Positions 60,301 through 64,000 of a DNA stretch of 64,000 bases are shown here, in pieces. The stretch spans positions 1-64,000 of the forward strand of contig CAYWXL010000001.1 in NCBI GenBank assembly GCA_964461995.1, in the 5' to 3' direction. Each line of letters opens with the position of its first letter. The first letter of the stretch is position 1. This stretch comes from JALSRK01 sp964461995. Its GTDB lineage: Bacteria > Acidobacteriota > Terriglobia > Bryobacterales > Bryobacteraceae. The notes below the pieces were generated by a model. It saw only the letters and a list, made by a program, of their open reading frames with translations. It was not told the DNA's origin and did not search any database. A program made the translations under genes and the position numbers.

Positions 60301-61401
60301 TTAAACTCCGCCGGCCGCCACGTGACCCGGTACGGGAACCGGAAAAGCTTCAGGCGTCACGAAGAAGGCTTGAAGCCAGCCTGCTTCCTCGAAAGCCTGC
60401 TTCCGGGCCGTGAAGACTACCGAGCACGCCGGCTCCTCCGGCGGCTCGGGAACCGCGGGCCCGGCGGCCGGAGAAACCACTGCCAGATACCGTAGCACGT
60501 GGTACACATCGCCTTCGCCGGGGATCGACAGGTCGTAGTATTGCGTGCGGAACCGGACTCGCGCATCCCGCTGCGCCGTGTGCCAGACCAGGTACCCGCA
60601 GCACTCGACGGCCCGTTCAAACCATGCCTCCCGCGTGAGGCCGGACGGAAGATCGAGCACCACGACCGCCAGCGGATCCTGGTCCCGCGCGAACTCCCGC
60701 ACTTGCAACTCTCCGGTATGAGCCGTGGCCTTCCAATCGACGTGCCGGGCGCTCTCGAGGGGCTCGTACGGCCGGATGCGGTAGAAGTCGCTCCCTCTGC
60801 CCCGCAGATGGGTCTCCATCTCGCCGGTCACGGAATGGAGAAGCTCCGCGAAGCCCGGCTGCGGCTCGAGACAAGGATAAACCAGGATGTCCCGCTCGAG
60901 CGTCACGCGAATGCGCCGCTCAGTGAAGCCGAACGGAAAGCGAGTCGAAAACTCGAATGCATTCTCCCGGTACCGACCCCGGCGGGGAAACTCGGCTTCG
61001 ACAGTGGCTTGCACGACGCTCCGTGGCGGCAGGAGCGGAAAGTAGAGGTCGGCTGGGATCGGACTGGGCTTGACCCCACTCAGACGGATAGAGAACGCAG
61101 CCAGCCATTTTCTGTTGCGCACCCGAACGCGGGCCGCGGTCTTCTGCCTGGCCGTAAGATGCTCGGGGAGTGAAAAGTCGACCTCCAACTCGGCGAGCGT
61201 CAGCCGGCTGACGAGACCCGAGACGAGAAGCGCCGCCAGCATCATCGCGAAGAGGAGGAAAAGCAGGTTGTTTGCCGAAACGAAAGCGGCGATCCCGACG
61301 AGGATGACGAAGAGCGTATACAGGAGTCCGGTCCGCGTGACCCGCTGGCGCACGCCCCGGGCCATGAAGTTCCGGATGCGCTTCCACCAGTCGCCGACCA
61401 C
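60301..61401 (-). CDS. DUF58 membrane protein
   Basis: A 366-residue DUF58 protein with two N-terminal transmembrane helices (about 24-62). The core signature is FYRIRPYEPLESARHVDWKATAH, then VREFARDQDP and VVVLDLPSG in the VWA-like part. It differs from the short DUF58 protein of the MoxR operon by its membrane anchor and has no MoxR gene beside it, so it may use the MoxR of the other locus. I used the GTG at 61401 with AGGGCAG ahead; an ATG 36 bases later is possible. Divergent from the DUF1080 gene. Confidence 0.85.
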   Translation of the reverse strand: MVGDWWKRIRNFMARGVRQRVTRTGLLYTLFVILVGIAAFVSANNLLFLLFAMMLAALLVSGLVSRLTLAELEVDFSLPEHLTARQKTAARVRVRNRKWLAAFSIRLSGVKPSPIPADLYFPLLPPRSVVQATVEAEFPRRGRYRENAFEFSTRFPFGFTERRIRVTLERDILVYPCLEPQPGFAELLHSVTGEMETHLRGRGSDFYRIRPYEPLESARHVDWKATAHTGELQVREFARDQDPLAVVVLDLPSGLTREAWFERAVECCGYLVWHTAQRDARVRFRTQYYDLSIPGEGDVYHVLRYLAVVSPAAGPAVPEPPEEPACSVVFTARKQAFEEAGWLQAFFVTPEAFPVPVPGHVAAGGV

Positions 61402-61434
61402 CTGCCCTCATGGTGGCATAGCCCGCCGGGCGGG

Positions 61435-61440
61435 TACAAT
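61435..61440 (+). promoter_or_regulatory. TACAAT -10 box of the DUF1080 gene
   Basis: TACAAT at 61435-61440 lies 31 bases before the ATG at 61472, leaving room for a short leader with a GGGAG ribosome site. No clear -35 is visible. The same hexamer precedes several other genes in the window (minus strand: 22-27, 1712-1717, 6097-6102, 11920-11925, 12163-12168, 53013-53018). Confidence 0.35.
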
Positions 61441-61471
61441 GGCGGTGAACGCAAAGGGAGACTAGCAATTC

Positions 61472-62098
61472 ATGAAGCTCATCGTCACCTTGTTGCTCGC
61501 CGGGGCGATGCTGAACGCCGGCGAATGGAGGCAACTGTTCAACGGGAAGAATCTGGACGGCTGGAAGATGGTCGGCCCGGGCCGTTTCGTCGTGGAGAAC
61601 GGCGTGATGAAGACCGAAGGCGGGATGGGGCTCCTCTATTACACTCGCGAAAAGTTCGGCAACTGCCGCATCCGCGTTGTCTTCAAGACGGCCTCGGAGC
61701 AGGGCAACTCCGGCGTCTTCATCCGCCTGCCGGAGGAGCCGCCCGATCCCTGGTACGCAGTGCACAATGGCTACGAAGTGCAGATCGAAGCCCGCGGCGA
61801 CGACTGGCACGCCACCGGCTCTATCTACTCGCTGGCCAAAGTCACAGCCCGCCCGCAGAAGCCGGCCGGCGAATGGAACGTCCTCGAGATAGAACTAGAC
61901 GGGCCGATCACGCGCTCCTATCTGAACGGCGTGAAGGTCATGGAGTTCGATCCATCCAAGCCCGTGCCCCCAAGGAAGCGCTGGTACGAGCCCGTCCGGG
62001 GTCCCCGGCCGGACTACGGCTACATCGGTCTGCAGAACCACGACGCCAAGTCGATCGTCTACTTCAAAGAAGTCGCCGTGAAGCCGTTGAAGAAGTAG
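61472..62098 (+). CDS. Secreted DUF1080 (3-keto-disaccharide hydrolase-like) protein
   Basis: A 208-residue protein: signal peptide (about 1-16) and a single DUF1080 jelly-roll domain (WRQLFNGKNLDGWKMVG at the start, GNSGVFIRLP, NGYEVQIEARGDD, GYIGLQNHDAKSIVYFKEVAVKPL at the end in pieces). DUF1080 proteins are concanavalin-like; some cleave 3-keto-glycosides made by Gfo/Idh/MocA oxidoreductases, a family present elsewhere in this window (47175-48674). Whether those two act together is inference. Confidence 0.88.
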   Translation: MKLIVTLLLAGAMLNAGEWRQLFNGKNLDGWKMVGPGRFVVENGVMKTEGGMGLLYYTREKFGNCRIRVVFKTASEQGNSGVFIRLPEEPPDPWYAVHNGYEVQIEARGDDWHATGSIYSLAKVTARPQKPAGEWNVLEIELDGPITRSYLNGVKVMEFDPSKPVPPRKRWYEPVRGPRPDYGYIGLQNHDAKSIVYFKEVAVKPLKK

Positions 62099-62116
62099 CG
62101 AACGGCTTGCGGCATC

Positions 62117-64000
62117 TTAGCCAGCGGCCCGCCCCGGCGCATCCATTTCGCGCACCTTGCCGCCGGCGAGCTCCAGGAAGCGCGCCCGCCGCAGCGCCCG
62201 GTAACGCTCGGCATGGCAGGTGAGGATGAGGAACTGCATCCGCCCGCTCCACTCGTCGAGCAACTCGAGGATGCGCCCCAGCCGCTCGTCGTCGGTGCTC
62301 AACAGCACGTCGTCGAGCACCACAAGGTGACGTTCCCGCTCAGCGAGAATCCGCGCCAGCGCCAGCCGCACCGCCAGGTGGATCTGTTCCTGTTCGCCGC
62401 CGGAGAACTGATCGGCGGGAACGTCCGGCGGCCCGTCAACGGGCTCCAAACCGGCCACTCCGAAGTCCTCTCCCAAACGCAACGCCGCCATCCGAGCGCC
62501 GGCAATCCGCTCCAACAAGCGGGCGGCTTCCTCGGCGACCGGCCTGGCAAGGTCTCCGAGAGCCGACTGCTTGGCTTCCTGCACGCAATCCCAAACGAGA
62601 CGGACGGCCTGCGCCTGCGCCTCGGCTTCACGCAACCGGCGCTCAGTCTCCTGCAAAGTCTCCTCGGCCTCGACCAGCGCCTCGTAAGGGGCCAGCTGGA
62701 GGGTAGCCCGCAGATCCGCCTCGGCCTGAAGCTTCAGGCTTTGCCTTTCCCGGACTGCTCTTTCCAGCGCCGCAGCCTTCTCGTGCAGCGCCTCGGCGCG
62801 CTCCGCGGCGTCCGGCGGCATCCCGTTCAGCTTCTCCCGGATCTCGTCGAGCCGGCGGGTGAGGTCCTCCCAGTGCAGCCTCCGCTCGCGCAGCTTGGCG
62901 CGGCGCGCTTCTCTACTCAAGCCGTCGCTCTCCAGCTCAACCAGCCGCTGGGATTTCTCTTCGATCTCCCGAAGAACCCCCTTGAGGGTGCTGTGGCTTT
63001 CGTTCCATCGCAATCGCGTCTCCACCGCCCGTTGCTGGAGCTCCCGGCGCCGAAGCTCGGCCGCTTCCAGCTCGCTTTGGACGCCCTTTCGCAGCGATGC
63101 CACCTCGGTTTCAACAGCCTCCACACTAGGTGCAGCAGACTCCCACTCCGGATGCTCCGCGGCCAGCTCCCGGCGCCGCGCTTCCAGTTCCGCCAGCCGC
63201 TCCGCGATCCGGCGTTCCGACATCTCACCCAGGCGCGTAATGCGTTCGGTCTCGAGGTCCCGCATCCGCCCTTCGAGCCGTTCCCTCTGCTCTGCCCGCT
63301 CCTCGAGTACGGCAAGATCGTCGGTGCCGAACGGGGCGGCCAGCTCAGCCAAACGCCTGCTGTGCTCTTCTAGCTGCTGGCGCAGGGCCGGCAGGTCGCC
63401 GACCGGTCCGCGAGCGCGGAAACGCCCGACGCCCGCCACGTGTATCTCCACCTTTCCTTCGCCGGCTACCTCGAAGGCCGCTCCCGGCTCGAGGCGGCGG
63501 GCGGTGGGCGGCTCGCCTTCCACTACCGTCACGTCGGCGGGAGCCTCCGGAGCAAACTCGGCGTGGATCATCGCCGCATCGATCCGCTCTCGAAGCCGGA
63601 CGATTTCGGCTGCGACCTCACGGAAGCGCGACAACTCCGTGCGGTCCGGCGCCCGGAGTTGGGCGATCTGCTTCCTCAAAGCCGCGGCCTCGCCGTCGAT
63701 CTGTGCGAGGCGCGACCGCAAAGCCGCCAGCTCCTTTTGCTCCCCGGCGATCACCCGCCATTCCCGCGCCGCTTCGAGCCGGCGCTCGAGGCGCCGCAAG
63801 TGCTCTCCCCGTTCCTTTGCGGTGCGGTAGCTCTGCTCGGCCTCCTCGAGCTGCTTCCGGGCTTCCACCTCCGCGGCCTCGGCCTTCTTGACAGCCGCTT
63901 CGGCCTCTTCTCGTCCCTGCCGCAGCTCAGCCAGCCTGCGCCGAAGCCCCTCGATCTCCTCGATCCTCTTCTCCAAGGCTCGAAGGCTCGTCTCTGCTTC
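62117..64000 (-). CDS. SbcC/YhaN-like AAA ATPase, C-terminal part (runs off right edge)
   Basis: At least 627 residues of a large SMC-like ATPase; the N-terminus with Walker A lies beyond the window, since the frame stays open to base 64000. Long Glu/Arg/Leu coiled coils flank a small globular insertion (LEPGAAFEVAGEGKVEIHV, then GRFRARG) at the hinge. The C-terminal head has the ABC signature FSGGEQEQIHLAVRLAL and Walker B HLVVLDDVLLSTDD. I see no CxxC zinc hook, so it is closer to YhaN-type proteins than classical SbcC/Rad50. It probably works with an SbcD/YhaO-like nuclease in DNA end processing. Confidence 0.85.
   Translation of the reverse strand, partial: EAETSLRALEKRIEEIEGLRRRLAELRQGREEAEAAVKKAEAAEVEARKQLEEAEQSYRTAKERGEHLRRLERRLEAAREWRVIAGEQKELAALRSRLAQIDGEAAALRKQIAQLRAPDRTELSRFREVAAEIVRLRERIDAAMIHAEFAPEAPADVTVVEGEPPTARRLEPGAAFEVAGEGKVEIHVAGVGRFRARGPVGDLPALRQQLEEHSRRLAELAAPFGTDDLAVLEERAEQRERLEGRMRDLETERITRLGEMSERRIAERLAELEARRRELAAEHPEWESAAPSVEAVETEVASLRKGVQSELEAAELRRRELQQRAVETRLRWNESHSTLKGVLREIEEKSQRLVELESDGLSREARRAKLRERRLHWEDLTRRLDEIREKLNGMPPDAAERAEALHEKAAALERAVRERQSLKLQAEADLRATLQLAPYEALVEAEETLQETERRLREAEAQAQAVRLVWDCVQEAKQSALGDLARPVAEEAARLLERIAGARMAALRLGEDFGVAGLEPVDGPPDVPADQFSGGEQEQIHLAVRLALARILAERERHLVVLDDVLLSTDDERLGRILELLDEWSGRMQFLILTCHAERYRALRRARFLELAGGKVREMDAPGRAAG

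Noticed and set aside
1..64000. CRISPR arrays, insertion sequences, rRNA genes or prophage
   Set aside because: No regularly spaced repeats, transposase, integrase, phage structural genes or rRNA-like stretches were seen on either strand.

Overview
The window is GC-rich, gene-dense bacterial chromosome with very little non-coding DNA. It shows no insertion sequence, phage, CRISPR array, rRNA or origin. Several features together suggest an Acidobacteriota genome, most likely of the Solibacter/Bryobacter type. There are many exported proteins, several with twin-arginine or lipoprotein signals: a Tat-exported Gfo/Idh/MocA oxidoreductase, a DUF1080 protein, DUF5060-type glycoside hydrolases, a sialidase, and a GMC oxidoreductase with a gluconate-dehydrogenase subunit 3. 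There is also a large MoxR/DUF58/BatA-type operon. This assignment is inference; no rRNA or marker gene in the window proves it.

Layout. 1-7.3 kb: secreted D-aminoacylase-like lipoprotein, DUF5060 glycoside hydrolase, a coupled AlbA_2 (Schlafen-like)/ParA pair, and a sugar isomerase/epimerase, all on the minus strand. 7.1-15.1 kb: two tiny zinc-binding proteins, membrane dipeptidase, Tat-exported phosphodiesterase, LarE, tRNA-Arg(CCG), a two-subunit GMC dehydrogenase and a MOSC protein. 15.3-29.5 kb: central and storage carbon metabolism. A plus-strand trehalose-6-phosphate synthase with a nucleophile-less phosphatase domain faces a minus-strand run of otsB, an exported-looking adenylate kinase, a GH65 phosphorylase, beta-phosphoglucomutase, phosphofructokinase and PEP carboxykinase. 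A methyltransferase and glpK-glpD follow. 29.5-33.2 kb: an RraA-like exported protein, a TOPRIM-like (DUF4276)/AAA ATPase pair that looks like a PARIS-type defence module, and lexA with a readable promoter and overlapping palindrome.

33.3-47.0 kb holds one tightly overlapping eight-gene operon: DUF4159, a VWA/amidotransferase-like membrane protein, a caspase-like protein whose catalytic Cys is replaced by Ser, a TPR protein with an HExxH peptidase motif, MoxR, DUF58, BatA-like VWA, and a 1187-residue coiled-coil membrane protein. A Gfo/Idh/MocA oxidoreductase and a three-gene minus-strand operon of exported TPR and helical proteins follow, to 51.0 kb.

51.0-64.0 kb: a 565-base spacer, a second glycoside hydrolase, and a four-gene plus-strand operon that I consider the most unusual part. 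In it, a P1B-type metal ATPase is fused in frame to an HflK-type SPFH domain. It is followed by HflC, a second HflK with a histidine-rich N-terminus, and a small membrane-anchored protein. The window ends with a DUF2007-like protein, a sialidase, a second DUF58 protein, a DUF1080 protein and the C-terminal part of an SbcC-like ATPase that runs off the right edge.

The genes work together in a few visible units. Trehalose appears to be made by the OtsA-type enzyme and OtsB. The GH65-pgmB-PFK run would return a disaccharide (trehalose or maltose) to glycolysis via beta-glucose-1-phosphate. glpK-glpD and PEPCK feed the same central pathway. The lexA neighbourhood couples a DNA-damage regulator to a probable anti-phage pair.
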